NCBI GenBank assembly: GCA_002254885.1
Contig: NJDG01000005.1
Coordinates: 1-32,887, forward strand
DNA: 32,887 nucleotides
From: Thermoplasmatales archaeon ex4572_165
GTDB taxonomy: Archaea > Thermoplasmatota > E2 > DHVEG-1
Direction of reading: 5' to 3'
The notes beneath the pieces were generated by a model. It searched no databases. It saw only the letters and a program-made list of their open reading frames with translations, and was not told the origin of the DNA. Position 1 is the stretch's first letter. Each line of letters begins with the position of its first letter. The position numbers were made by a program, and so were the translations under genes. Shown piece by piece: positions 7,752-16,869 of this stretch.

Positions 7752-10504
7752 AAAAAAGAAGGTATTTGCTACCTGATTTATCTGCACGTATACCTTTTTC
7801 AATTCTTGGAATATTTATCCTTCTTAGCAGCTCCATAACAACAGTATATATTTCAGATTTTGATACTCAAAATACAGATCAATACATTACATCTCTGAAA
7901 GGGGCAGATATTGAACAATTACTGTATCGTGCTGATGCAGATATTGCATCTATGATAAATACAGTAGGATTGAAATCACTTCAAGAAATTGGAAAAACAC
8001 CGGTTATGGAGTCTTCTGATTTAACACAAACAGGCCAGGATGTCAATAAACTCAGATTAAAAAAATCAGTTGTTTCAATGTTGAATCAATTATTGATTTT
8101 GAATTTTAGAGGCGATAAATTCAATAATGGAAGATATGCAATTAATGTAATTATCAATCAATCGCAAACCTATCCAATTGAAGATCTAAATAATGTAAAG
8201 ATTACATCTATTAATATGACAGTTAACAGACCTATCCATATACCTTTAATAGGTCCAGATCAAACAGAAAATGGTGAAACGTATTGGAAAATTGATATTC
8301 TACTTAAATTTGAAATACGTTCGTTGCAAGATGATGAGGTGGTTGGAGAATACTATAAAGAAATTTCAAAAGTAATAACTTCTCGATATCCAATGTTATA
8401 TTATCTAACAGAAGAGTATAATACTACATTACAGTCACTTGGACCTTTTTGGGGTTTTGTTACTGCTGTATCTAACATATATTCATTGGCACGTGGATAT
8501 AAACATTATTCATCTGGAAAACCTATGAATGTTGTGGATAACAAACATCTTGCACCAATTATTAATGCAGGGTTATTGTTTGAACAAGGTCTTTCATTTG
8601 GAAGTATTGATCCAAACTCTCTTATTGATCTAATCTCAGAATGTAAAACAGCTTTTTTCAATAAAACATCGACTAACTCAATTGCTTCTTTAAACTCAAT
8701 AGATCAACCATCTTTTTCAATACCCAAATCTTGGTTTTCTACAATTCCATCAAATATTGCAAATGATGATGATATAAATACAACAATTGACCAATGCCCT
8801 CAAATAAATATCTCTGAAATTGCGTCAATGATAATTTATAACTATCAAACAATAGAAATTATTTTTAAGCAACTTTATCCTGAAAACATATATTCTACTA
8901 TTTTATCAAATCCAAGTTCTGAGGATATTAAAAATTGTATAAACAGCACTATTGATGACAATAATATCCTTTTAGAGGTTAATAAGAAAGACATATATTA
9001 CAATCTAAGCTCTTTGAATACTGTTAATAATTTAATTAATTTAACATATAATTCTTCATTTGAAACCTGTGTAATAAGAGATCCTGCCCCTAATGTTGAA
9101 ATTGGTCCACATGATGGATATCCAATTGATAATGGGACAACAAGTTGGGAAATCTCATCAACAATTTTAATAAATACAATTCAAAAACCTCCAAAAAATA
9201 ATATTTCTATTGATACAATATTGTATGAAGAAATATATGATATTATTTGGACTAGGTCACATCATTGGAGTAAAAAAGAAACATATACCTCAGGAAATAT
9301 TAGCTATACAAACTGGTCTTTTTTCTCTGCAACTGACCATAAAACCGAAGAAAATATATCATTACAAATCATTGTTAGAAAAATCAGCCCTATAAGTTAT
9401 GGTGGTTTTCCAATCAAGGATGTTTTTTATGAGAATGTAACATTAGATGACTTAAATTTAGAAGATACGCTTGATATATATTATGCTACTGTTTTTGACG
9501 TTAATACCGATGAATTATTAGAAAATGCAAATGGTTGTTATTATCCAAGGGGTATTAATGGTTCATATGGTTCTTGGGTCTATAATGATGCTTTGGAAAG
9601 TATCGATGAGATTTTAGATATTATTAGATCAATTAAACAAAATGAGTCGATTAATTCCTCTAGGTATAGTAATCCACTTACTCTTTTAGAAAAATCAAAG
9701 GAAGATTTAATTTTGAAATATGAAAATTTAATGCCTTTAATGATTGATGAAAATTCATATTTAAAGGATAATACATTTATTAGTGCAGGAAATAAAGCAG
9801 TTTATTGTGTTAGATCCTGGTTTGTTGATACTAGTTATGAATATATTATTAAAATGTTTGATGAGGCGATAGAAAAATTAGACTCCTCGTTTTCTGATAG
9901 TTTAGAAGAATATGGTTTTCAGCAGCAGGAAGATGTTTTATCTATGTTGGATGGATCGGATGAAGGGTCGTTTATTTCTGATTCATTTGCAATACCTTTT
10001 GGTATTCCTTTGGAGCTACAATCAGAAGAATCAGGAATGATGTTTGGATGGAATGAATCATTACATCTTTCTGTTAATCAATTTCCAAAATATCTTTCAC
10101 CATTTACAGAAGAAAAATATGAAGGGAAAGATGAATATTTCCTAAGCATTCGAAATACATGTATTCTTGGTCCAACAGGTATACCGATTCTTCCAATTAC
10201 TCCTGCAACACCTTGGATAGTAACATTAAATATTTGGCTTCTTTCCATTAGAGGGTCTTATGCTGAATTTATCCTAGCAGATGGTAATGATGAAACTATA
10301 CCTAACCCAATTTTTGGTCATGACTCTCAGGTAATGATTCGTGAAAATAAGGATATTCTTGATGAAAATGGGGATATTATTGGGATGAATACGCGGATTT
10401 CATTTGAATTTGATACTGTTTGTTTTTCTATTGTTCCATCTTTTGGAATGATGGTTGGAGATAAGGATGGAAATTTAATGGAGGAAGATGGATATGAAAA
10501 ATAA
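7748..10504 (+). CDS. Large N-terminally anchored extracellular protein of a pilin-like operon
   Basis: This is the largest protein of the operon, at 918 residues. GGGAGG (7732-7737) lies ten bases before the ATG, and the start overlaps the previous stop by 4 bases. A short basic head is followed by LSARIPFSILGIFILLSSS (about residues 16-34), a single membrane helix. A D-x-Q-N-T-D-Q segment and an Ala/Leu-rich region (YRADADIASMINTVGL) follow. The long ectodomain is Asn/Ser-rich with many glycosylation-type sequons. I see no enzyme motif, LPXTG-like signal or C-terminal anchor. The layout R-x-P-F-x-x-x-G followed by a helix recalls large proteins next to pilins in haloarchaeal clusters, but I cannot confirm homology. 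The last 17 bases overlap the longest form of the next gene. Confidence 0.78.
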   Translation: MKKRRYLLPDLSARIPFSILGIFILLSSSITTVYISDFDTQNTDQYITSLKGADIEQLLYRADADIASMINTVGLKSLQEIGKTPVMESSDLTQTGQDVNKLRLKKSVVSMLNQLLILNFRGDKFNNGRYAINVIINQSQTYPIEDLNNVKITSINMTVNRPIHIPLIGPDQTENGETYWKIDILLKFEIRSLQDDEVVGEYYKEISKVITSRYPMLYYLTEEYNTTLQSLGPFWGFVTAVSNIYSLARGYKHYSSGKPMNVVDNKHLAPIINAGLLFEQGLSFGSIDPNSLIDLISECKTAFFNKTSTNSIASLNSIDQPSFSIPKSWFSTIPSNIANDDDINTTIDQCPQINISEIASMIIYNYQTIEIIFKQLYPENIYSTILSNPSSEDIKNCINSTIDDNNILLEVNKKDIYYNLSSLNTVNNLINLTYNSSFETCVIRDPAPNVEIGPHDGYPIDNGTTSWEISSTILINTIQKPPKNNISIDTILYEEIYDIIWTRSHHWSKKETYTSGNISYTNWSFFSATDHKTEENISLQIIVRKISPISYGGFPIKDVFYENVTLDDLNLEDTLDIYYATVFDVNTDELLENANGCYYPRGINGSYGSWVYNDALESIDEILDIIRSIKQNESINSSRYSNPLTLLEKSKEDLILKYENLMPLMIDENSYLKDNTFISAGNKAVYCVRSWFVDTSYEYIIKMFDEAIEKLDSSFSDSLEEYGFQQQEDVLSMLDGSDEGSFISDSFAIPFGIPLELQSEESGMMFGWNESLHLSVNQFPKYLSPFTEEKYEGKDEYFLSIRNTCILGPTGIPILPITPATPWIVTLNIWLLSIRGSYAEFILADGNDETIPNPIFGHDSQVMIRENKDILDENGDIIGMNTRISFEFDTVCFSIVPSFGMMVGDKDGNLMEEDGYEK

Positions 10505-11168
10505 AAGATTTTTATTCATCATGATTTTATTGATACTTTCATGTTTTTTTTCTTCTGTAACAGCAAATAAACCTGCTACTTGTGGATATGGAACTTGTGA
10601 TACTTGGTTTAGTTTTGATGGGATAAACTGGCATAATACTACTTATCGTAACGCAGAATTACATCGTGGTGAATCCTTTTTTATTAAGACTATGATTTCT
10701 ACAACAAAACCTGATATTCATGTTTCTATCCGTTTTTTTGAAGTAGGAGTAAATAGTAATGATGATGCATCATTTGAGATTCTTGATGGATACGTTACAG
10801 GTATTATTAACCAAAATTTCAAGCAAATATATTCATTTGGAATTATTGACACACCTACAAGATTTGAAAAGATATGGAAAATAAAGGTTTGTGAGAATGC
10901 TTCTTGGTGGAATGCAACATCTCCTTTGAATATTTTTGTTGATTTTAATGAACAAATTGGTGAAGGATGGGGTTCTGAATGGATTGGTGATGAGATAAGT
11001 TATACAGTTGCCACGATTTATATTAAAAAATCAGTTTTTTCCCCAGTAGATAATTCAGAGCTAGTATCTGAAAATGTCAAATATTTATCATTAAATCATA
11101 TTATTATGATTTCAATATTAATTGGTCTAATATTTTTGTCATTTCTTCTAAAATTTAAAAAACATTAA
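10494..11168 (+). CDS. Secreted, C-terminally anchored protein of a pilin-like operon (possibly sarcinarray-like)
   Basis: I choose the ATG at 10494 because GGAGG at 10480-10484 lies nine bases before it; an ATG at 10488 would be only three bases away. The 224-residue product begins MKNKRFLFIMILLILSCF, a clear Sec signal peptide ending near VTA. The mature start has two close Cys (TCGYGTCDTWFSFDG), a possible disulfide. The body has ELHRGESFFIK and SPLNIFVDFNE, which recall the sarcinarray-type secreted domain of methanogens; this match is from memory. A C-terminal helix (about 200-219) and basic tail KFKKH would anchor it with the domain outside. It overlaps the preceding gene and closes the operon. 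It could be a minor subunit or adhesin. Confidence 0.75.
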   Translation: MKNKRFLFIMILLILSCFFSSVTANKPATCGYGTCDTWFSFDGINWHNTTYRNAELHRGESFFIKTMISTTKPDIHVSIRFFEVGVNSNDDASFEILDGYVTGIINQNFKQIYSFGIIDTPTRFEKIWKIKVCENASWWNATSPLNIFVDFNEQIGEGWGSEWIGDEISYTVATIYIKKSVFSPVDNSELVSENVKYLSLNHIIMISILIGLIFLSFLLKFKKH

Positions 11169-11197
11169 TATGGATAGCTTAATTCTAATTTTTTTAT

Positions 11198-11539
11198 ATG
11201 CTGACTATTCATTATACTGGTCTCAAAAATGATGTAAAAGAATTTATTGAAAATATAAAATTAGTCTTAGATAATTTACCAAAAATAGATCAAGATAGGA
11301 TAAATGATGAATGTATGATATTTCTAATAGGTAAAACATATGGTTTTTCAGTGGGGGTTAAAAATAAACATTTGATCCTGTTAAATGTTAATGAAATGTT
11401 AAAAAATAAACTATCTATTAAAGAACAGCGTTTTATTATAGCTCATGAATTTGCTCATTTTATTTTGAAACATACTTATTCAAATGATGAAAATGAACAA
11501 GAAGCAAATGATTTAGTTTTAAAATGGAATATATGTTAA
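11198..11539 (+). CDS. Small ImmA/IrrE-type zinc metallopeptidase (M78-like)
   Basis: A 113-residue protein whose C-terminal half contains HEFAH (residues 83-87) in the context RFIIAHEFAHFILKH. An ENEQEAND segment follows (about 99-105), where Glu102 or Glu100 would be the third zinc ligand. This HExxH plus E..EAN arrangement defines the ImmA/IrrE family, which often cleaves or inactivates a partner repressor. The usual N-terminal or C-terminal helix-turn-helix is absent, and no repressor gene lies next to it, so the partner is unknown. It starts 29 bases after the pilin-like operon with no ribosome site, and it may have its own promoter. The C-terminus is short for the family, so the length is a little below normal. 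Confidence 0.8.
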   Translation: MLTIHYTGLKNDVKEFIENIKLVLDNLPKIDQDRINDECMIFLIGKTYGFSVGVKNKHLILLNVNEMLKNKLSIKEQRFIIAHEFAHFILKHTYSNDENEQEANDLVLKWNIC

Positions 11540-11558
11540 GAGTTCTAAAATGTATTTT

Positions 11559-13592
11559 TTATAGATTCTTTATGTGTCTAATTGGGATATAAGCAAGTAA
11601 CAATGCAATAAACATCCAAATAACAAGACCTGGCCACCATGGAGCATAAGTAAATACAGTTAGATTAATTCCAAGGACAATAAGAACAGCGATTAAAACG
11701 CCAGTTAGTGCTTCTCCTGCAACAAGACCTGCAGTGAGAAGTAAACCAGTTCTAATGGTTTTTTCTTGTGGTTTAATATTTGTTTGTTTGATCGCAAGCT
11801 CCCAATCACTAATTTCTTCACCATTTGTTTTAAATTTTCTATTAATGAAATCATCTGTAAATTTACGAATTAATCCTCCTGAAAAAATTGGTATTGCTAG
11901 GGTAAAAGGAAGATATATTCCAATTGCTACTGGTAAAATTGGTAAATCAATAATTATCAGTATTATTGCAAGCACCATTCCAACAAGAACATATGGCCAA
12001 AGCATCTCTCCACCTAACACTCCTTTTACAATTCCTGCCATTAGAAATGCTTGTGGGGCGGGTAGTTGTCTACTACCAATTTCAAATGCTTGATGTAATA
12101 CAGCAATAACAAAACCAATCACCGCAGATGTTGCTAATACTCCAAGGGTCATGGAGATTTGTAGTTTTTTTGGTGTTGCCCCTATCATTTGTCCACAGGC
12201 CATACTTTGTAATAGATCGCCAGATATTGACCCTGCTATACATATCACGGCAGATATGAAAATTACTATTGCCATTCCTGCAGGTCCTGTGAGTCCAATG
12301 CTTAGCATTATTAAACTTACAATTAGTAATACAGATACTGTCACTCCAGATATTGGACAATTTGATGATCCAACTAGGCCCGTTAAATATCCTGCAAGGG
12401 CACTAGCTAGAAATGCAAAAAAAATCGTTATTATTGCCATTATTATTGAAATTTCAAGCATTGATGATAACCAATTATATAGCAAAAAAATAGGTATAAC
12501 TAAAAGTATGATACCTATGAATACAAGTTTGTAGCTTAGATCTTCCTCAGTTCGTTTTTTTGAGCTTGTTTGACCTTTTCTTAATCCAATTGCTGCTTCT
12601 TTAACACTATCTACAAGGTTATTTCTAATTGACCATATGGCCCATAAACCACCAACAAGCATTGCACCAACGCCAATGTATCGGATTTGATCTCCCCATA
12701 TCTTAAAAAAACCCCATATTGCAGATCCAAGTTCAATATTTCCATATCCCATTGCAATTGCACTATTAATTTCAGATGCAGTGATCGGCGTTGGTAAACC
12801 TGTTGCTAATGCAACAAGAGGTGCAATGATTACCCATCCGATAAGTCCACCTACAAGAACATATGATGATATCTGTGGCCCTATAATCCAACCGACACCA
12901 AGTAATGCAGGTGATGTTGTGATTCCTCCATAAATCCATCCATCATTAGTGTTTTTTCCAATTGAAAATTTTCCAAATGAGGCGATATGTTCAATTGTTC
13001 CTCTAAAAACATTTAATCCTAACTCTCCAAATTTATATAATGCTGCTATAACTCCTCCAACAAGAAGCCATATTCCACTAATTGAATCACTAGATTTCTT
13101 TAATTGATCTGCTGTTTCCCCTCCAACTGTAGTGGTAAGAACTGCTGCAACAGCTACCCCCTCAGGAAAAGGCAGATCCGTTTTTACTACAAGTGCCCTT
13201 CGCAATGGCACCATCCAAAACACTCCTAAAAGTCCACCCAATAAAGATATTATACTTGTTTCCAAGAAATGTATCTCCGTCCAGGTTCCTAATAGAACTA
13301 ATGCAGGTATCGTAAATATTACACCAGCTGCGATACATTCACCGGCTGCTGCACCCATTGTTGCGAGATTCACTTCTAATATTGTACCTTTAAATGGTTT
13401 AAGAAATGCAAGTGCCATTACTGCACCAGGTATGATTGCTGATACTGTCATTCCTGCATAGAGTCCAAGATAAGCATTTGCGCTTCCTAGAACAATTGCA
13501 AGAAATAATCCAACAAGTACTGATTTTACTGTTAGTTCAGGTATTTCTCTACTATGAGGAATAAACGAATTGAAATCTTCACGTGAACGCAT
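11559..13592 (-). CDS. OPT-family oligopeptide transporter
   Basis: A polytopic membrane protein of 677 residues if started at the ATG at 13592, or 684 from an upstream TTG at 13613. The N-terminus reads EIPELTVKSVLVGLFLAIV then GSANAYLGLYAGMTVSAIIP, the hallmark of OPT proteins. Further hydrophobic segments run to the C-terminus, about 14-16 in all. Conserved GEALTGVLIAVLIVLG near the end also fits. Family members take up small peptides or metal chelates, probably driven by protons. The substrate cannot be read from sequence. A TATA-like TTTTTATAAT on the minus strand at about 13637-13647 would start transcription near 13615, favouring the ATG. It converges on the metallopeptidase gene. Several plus-strand open frames inside it are shadows. 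Confidence 0.93.
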   Translation of the reverse strand: MRSREDFNSFIPHSREIPELTVKSVLVGLFLAIVLGSANAYLGLYAGMTVSAIIPGAVMALAFLKPFKGTILEVNLATMGAAAGECIAAGVIFTIPALVLLGTWTEIHFLETSIISLLGGLLGVFWMVPLRRALVVKTDLPFPEGVAVAAVLTTTVGGETADQLKKSSDSISGIWLLVGGVIAALYKFGELGLNVFRGTIEHIASFGKFSIGKNTNDGWIYGGITTSPALLGVGWIIGPQISSYVLVGGLIGWVIIAPLVALATGLPTPITASEINSAIAMGYGNIELGSAIWGFFKIWGDQIRYIGVGAMLVGGLWAIWSIRNNLVDSVKEAAIGLRKGQTSSKKRTEEDLSYKLVFIGIILLVIPIFLLYNWLSSMLEISIIMAIITIFFAFLASALAGYLTGLVGSSNCPISGVTVSVLLIVSLIMLSIGLTGPAGMAIVIFISAVICIAGSISGDLLQSMACGQMIGATPKKLQISMTLGVLATSAVIGFVIAVLHQAFEIGSRQLPAPQAFLMAGIVKGVLGGEMLWPYVLVGMVLAIILIIIDLPILPVAIGIYLPFTLAIPIFSGGLIRKFTDDFINRKFKTNGEEISDWELAIKQTNIKPQEKTIRTGLLLTAGLVAGEALTGVLIAVLIVLGINLTVFTYAPWWPGLVIWMFIALLLAYIPIRHIKNL

Positions 13593-13733
13593 ATTATAAG
13601 ATATATATGACAAACATAATATTAAAATTTAATGTAATTATAAAAAAATAATTATCAAATCCAAAGAAAATAATAAGCTATTTAAACAATAGAATTATGT
13701 CTAGATTAAACTCGTGGGGAGAGGCATAAAATT

Positions 13734-13835
13734 ATGCTTATAGATAGAAAACAAGATAGTATAGAAAAATTCGGAAAACTTGAATTAGTGGACAAAGAAA
13801 TCTTTTTTATTGCTTTTAACAGAAGAGACACTTAA
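13734..13835 (+). CDS. Candidate 33-residue small protein
   Basis: The frame reads MLIDRKQDSIEKF to NRRDT and ends in TAA. A strong GGGGAGAGG stands at 13717-13725, eight bases before the ATG, and an A+T element TTTAAACA lies near 13681. T-rich runs follow the stop. A shorter frame (ATG at 13697, ten codons) overlaps the ribosome site and could act as a leader. I recognise no family. Short length makes chance likely; the ribosome site is the main support. Confidence 0.3.
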   Translation: MLIDRKQDSIEKFGKLELVDKEIFFIAFNRRDT

Positions 13836-13856
13836 AAAAAAGATTTTCTAATTTTT

Positions 13857-14054
13857 TTATAAATAATTACTTAGCATCTGCTGAATCCATTGAAATATTC
13901 CAAGCATATCTAAACCAATTAAAACTCCGAAAAATATAAGGAGTGCTACAAAAATTTTTATTGCAAATTTAATGACTTTCCATGCTATAACTATTACAAT
14001 AATGCCTAATAAAAGCAAATAAACCAAGGGTATTTGACCAAATATCTCTAACAT
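13857..14054 (-). CDS. Small hydrophobic membrane protein, unknown function
   Basis: The ATG at 14054 gives 65 residues. It is preceded by AGGTGG (14060-14065), so an in-frame GTG at 14063 is part of the ribosome site and not the start. The protein is almost entirely hydrophobic, with helices at about residues 9-24 and 28-48 split by one basic residue cluster (KVIKFAIK), and a polar C-terminus (QWIQQMLSNYL). This suggests a hairpin of two membrane helices. No family is recognised. It lies alone, back to back with hef, and shares that intergenic region. Confidence 0.62.
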   Translation of the reverse strand: MLEIFGQIPLVYLLLLGIIVIVIAWKVIKFAIKIFVALLIFFGVLIGLDMLGIFQWIQQMLSNYL

Positions 14055-14147
14055 ACATTCCACCTAATTTTTAGATATATGAGTAATAGTATATTTGATT
14101 TCCCAATTTTTTAAAATAAAAATGATATTTAATCAAAAATCTCTAAA

Positions 14148-16454
14148 ATGACTAGTTCATTACTAAGAATTGTGTATGTAAAAAAAGAATTTCTTAAAAA
14201 AAATACTATTGAATTAAGAGAATATCAAATAAAAATCGCAGAATATGCTATAAAAAATAATACGCTTCTTGTACTTCCAACAGGTCTTGGTAAAACAATC
14301 ATCGCGTTATTATTGATTATAGAAAAACTAAAAAATGATAAAACAGGAAAAATACTCTTTCTTGCTCCAACAAAACCATTAGTTAACCAGCATTTGTCAT
14401 TTTTACATAAGTTTCTAACACTTGATGAGGAACAAAGTACAATTTTTACAGGTGAAGTAGCTCCTAATAAAAGAAAGAAATTATGGGATGAAAAACAAAT
14501 TATTATTTCAACACCGCAGGTAATTGAAAACGATATAATATCAAAACAAATAAAATTAGATAATGTTTCATTGATAATTTTTGATGAAGCACATCATGCC
14601 ATGGGTAAATATGCATATGTTTTTATCAATGAATTATATCAAAAACAAAATATCAACGGTCATGTTCTTGCTATGACTGCATCCCCCGGAAATGATATAG
14701 AAAAAATCACCGAGGTTTGTGTTAATCTTTCAATTAATCATGTTGAGATTAGAACAAAGCAAGATCCTGATGTATCATCATATGTTCATGAAGTAAAGTT
14801 TTCTTGGAAACATGTTTCTGTTCCTAAGGATTTTGATTTTTCATTAGAATTATTAAAAAAAGCTTTACATAAAAGATTGGAGGAATTAAAAGATATTAAT
14901 GTGATAGAGTCTGCATCAGTATCATCTATTACAAAAACTAAGCTTTTGGATGCACAAAAAAAAATTCAGGCAGAAATTCATTCACAGATTAATCCACCTA
15001 AAAGATTGTTTATTGCAGCAGCGGTTCAAAGTGAAGCAATGAAGTTACAGTATGCTATTGAAATTCTTCAGACACAAGGAGTTAAGGCAGTAAAGAAGTT
15101 TTTAAAAAGGATTCAAGATGAATCAACTAAAAAAAGTGGAAGTAAATCCTCAAAGAATCTAGCATCTGACCCTCTTTTTATGGAGGTTAGAGCGTATCTT
15201 TCAAATGTTGCTGTTGAGCATCCTAAACTGGATGAAGTAGAAAAAATAATTGATCATTATTTCTCAGAAAACAAATCTTCACGTGTCATTATTTTCACTC
15301 ATTATAGAGATACAAGTCAGATGGTTCTTGAACGTTTACAAGGTAAACCTTCTATTAGGCCTGTACGTTTTATTGGTCAAGGATCAAAAATTGATGATAA
15401 AGGTTTAACACAAAAACAACAAAGAGACATCATCAATAAATTTCGTAGAGGTGTTTTTAATGTTCTTATTGCTACAAGTGTTGCAGAGGAGGGCCTTGAT
15501 ATTCCTGCAACAGAACTTGTATTATTTTATGAGCCAATCCCATCAGAGATTCGTAATATTCAGCGAAGGGGTCGTACTGCACGTAACAAACCAGGAAAAG
15601 TAATTATTTTAATTACTAAGGGAACCTCTGATGAAGGATATTATTGGGCATCAAAACGTAGAGAAAAAAACATGAGGTCTGAACTGGAATTAATGAGGGC
15701 TTCTTTGAAAAGAAGATTGGAGTTGAAAACAGGAAATTTTTTATTAAATGAACAAAAAATCAAAGATCAAAAAACACTTCAAGAATATAAAAATAATGAT
15801 GAAAACCAAGTTAAGATAATTGTCGATCATCGAGAATACCGATCATCAGTTGTAAAATCTATGGTTTCAAAAGATATAACTATTGATGCTCAACAGTTGC
15901 CAGTTGGCGACTATATAATTTCTGATCGTGTAGGCGTTGAAAGAAAAGAAGTCGATGATTTTTTAAATTCTTTAATGAATGGGTCATTATTTAACCAGGT
16001 TAAAAGGCTAAGAGATTCATTTTCCCGTCCAGTTTTGATAATTGAAGGAGACGGTCTTTTCACTAAGAGAAATATAAATCATAAAGCTATTTATGGATGT
16101 TTAATTTCAATTATTATTGATTATGGAATCGCAATCATTTCAACAAAAGATGGTAATGAAACTGCTGAATTTCTTTCAGTAATGGCAAACAGAGAACAAC
16201 GTAAAGAAAAGAAACCAATTGTTCTCAGAGGAGATAAACATACTATGGATTTTACTGAGCAACAACAATTTATTGTTGAAGGATTTCCTCAGATTTCAAC
16301 AGTCATGGCGAAAAGATTATTGGATCATTTTGGTTCTATAAGAGCAGTAACAAATGCTTCTGAAAAAGAGCTTCAAGAAGTTCAAGGAATTGGTAAGCAG
16401 ATTGCCTCATCGATTCATCGTGTTTTAAATGAACAATACCGAAAAGAGGAATGA
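14148..16454 (+). CDS. hef: Hef: archaeal XPF/FANCM-like helicase-nuclease
   Basis: A 768-residue fusion of a superfamily 2 helicase and an XPF-type nuclease, which in archaea processes stalled or branched replication forks. Walker A is LPTGLGKT (43-50) and Walker B is DEAH (146-149). Motif III-like MTASPG follows. The C-terminal helicase lobe contains ATSVAEEGLDIP and QRRGRTAR. The nuclease signature ERKEVD is intact (598-603). The tail has two helix-hairpin-helix motifs (GFPQISTVMAKRLLDHFG and LQEVQGIGKQIASSI). Both active sites look functional. The ATG at 14148 has no ribosome site. Full-length Hef is a euryarchaeal feature. Confidence 0.96.
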   Translation: MTSSLLRIVYVKKEFLKKNTIELREYQIKIAEYAIKNNTLLVLPTGLGKTIIALLLIIEKLKNDKTGKILFLAPTKPLVNQHLSFLHKFLTLDEEQSTIFTGEVAPNKRKKLWDEKQIIISTPQVIENDIISKQIKLDNVSLIIFDEAHHAMGKYAYVFINELYQKQNINGHVLAMTASPGNDIEKITEVCVNLSINHVEIRTKQDPDVSSYVHEVKFSWKHVSVPKDFDFSLELLKKALHKRLEELKDINVIESASVSSITKTKLLDAQKKIQAEIHSQINPPKRLFIAAAVQSEAMKLQYAIEILQTQGVKAVKKFLKRIQDESTKKSGSKSSKNLASDPLFMEVRAYLSNVAVEHPKLDEVEKIIDHYFSENKSSRVIIFTHYRDTSQMVLERLQGKPSIRPVRFIGQGSKIDDKGLTQKQQRDIINKFRRGVFNVLIATSVAEEGLDIPATELVLFYEPIPSEIRNIQRRGRTARNKPGKVIILITKGTSDEGYYWASKRREKNMRSELELMRASLKRRLELKTGNFLLNEQKIKDQKTLQEYKNNDENQVKIIVDHREYRSSVVKSMVSKDITIDAQQLPVGDYIISDRVGVERKEVDDFLNSLMNGSLFNQVKRLRDSFSRPVLIIEGDGLFTKRNINHKAIYGCLISIIIDYGIAIISTKDGNETAEFLSVMANREQRKEKKPIVLRGDKHTMDFTEQQQFIVEGFPQISTVMAKRLLDHFGSIRAVTNASEKELQEVQGIGKQIASSIHRVLNEQYRKEE

Positions 16455-16525
16455 AATCTTTCCCAAATGTTTTTATCTAGTATCATATTACAGGAGCCGG
16501 ATTAATACAATAAAGGTGATAAATT

Positions 16526-16777
16526 ATGGCTAATGATATTCTTGATCAAGTTTGCGATGGACTTGATATGCTCAATGAAGATGCATCTGTTCCTCGTAAT
16601 ATCCGACGAGGTGCAGATGAAGTAAAAAATTTGTTATTAAAAAATTCTGATCCTATGGATGTTCGTGTTGCAACAGCAACTTCACGGCTAGATGAGTTAG
16701 CAAATGACCCTAATATTCCGTTACATGGAAGGACATTGATTTGGAACATCATGAGTAGACTTGAGGAGTTGGCTTAA
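16526..16777 (+). CDS. UPF0147 family protein
   Basis: An 83-residue acidic, all-helical protein. The ATG follows AAAGGTGATAAATT, an excellent ribosome site. Sequence landmarks [14 protein letters not shown] and [20 protein letters not shown] are the repeated SVPRNIRR / PNIPLH.R pattern that marks UPF0147, a small archaeal family of unknown function. Length is typical. It stands between hef and the endonuclease IV gene on the same strand and may be cotranscribed, but the A+T-rich spacing permits its own promoter. Confidence 0.9.
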   Translation: MANDILDQVCDGLDMLNEDASVPRNIRRGADEVKNLLLKNSDPMDVRVATATSRLDELANDPNIPLHGRTLIWNIMSRLEELA

Positions 16778-16869
16778 TTGTTTTTCTATATTGATATTAA
16801 TATTTCTTAATACTAACAGAATCTAGATAAAAGTAATAAGAAAAATATACATTAGGGTGTTTGAGATAT

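Noticed and set aside
11198-11539. Metallopeptidase gene as evidence of a phage or integrated element
   Set aside because: No integrase, repressor, att repeat or phage gene is nearby, so one ImmA-like gene is not enough.
11734-13461. Several plus-strand frames of about 110-130 codons and one minus-strand 92-codon frame within the OPT gene
   Set aside because: They are shadows of a clear OPT-family coding frame and have no family features.
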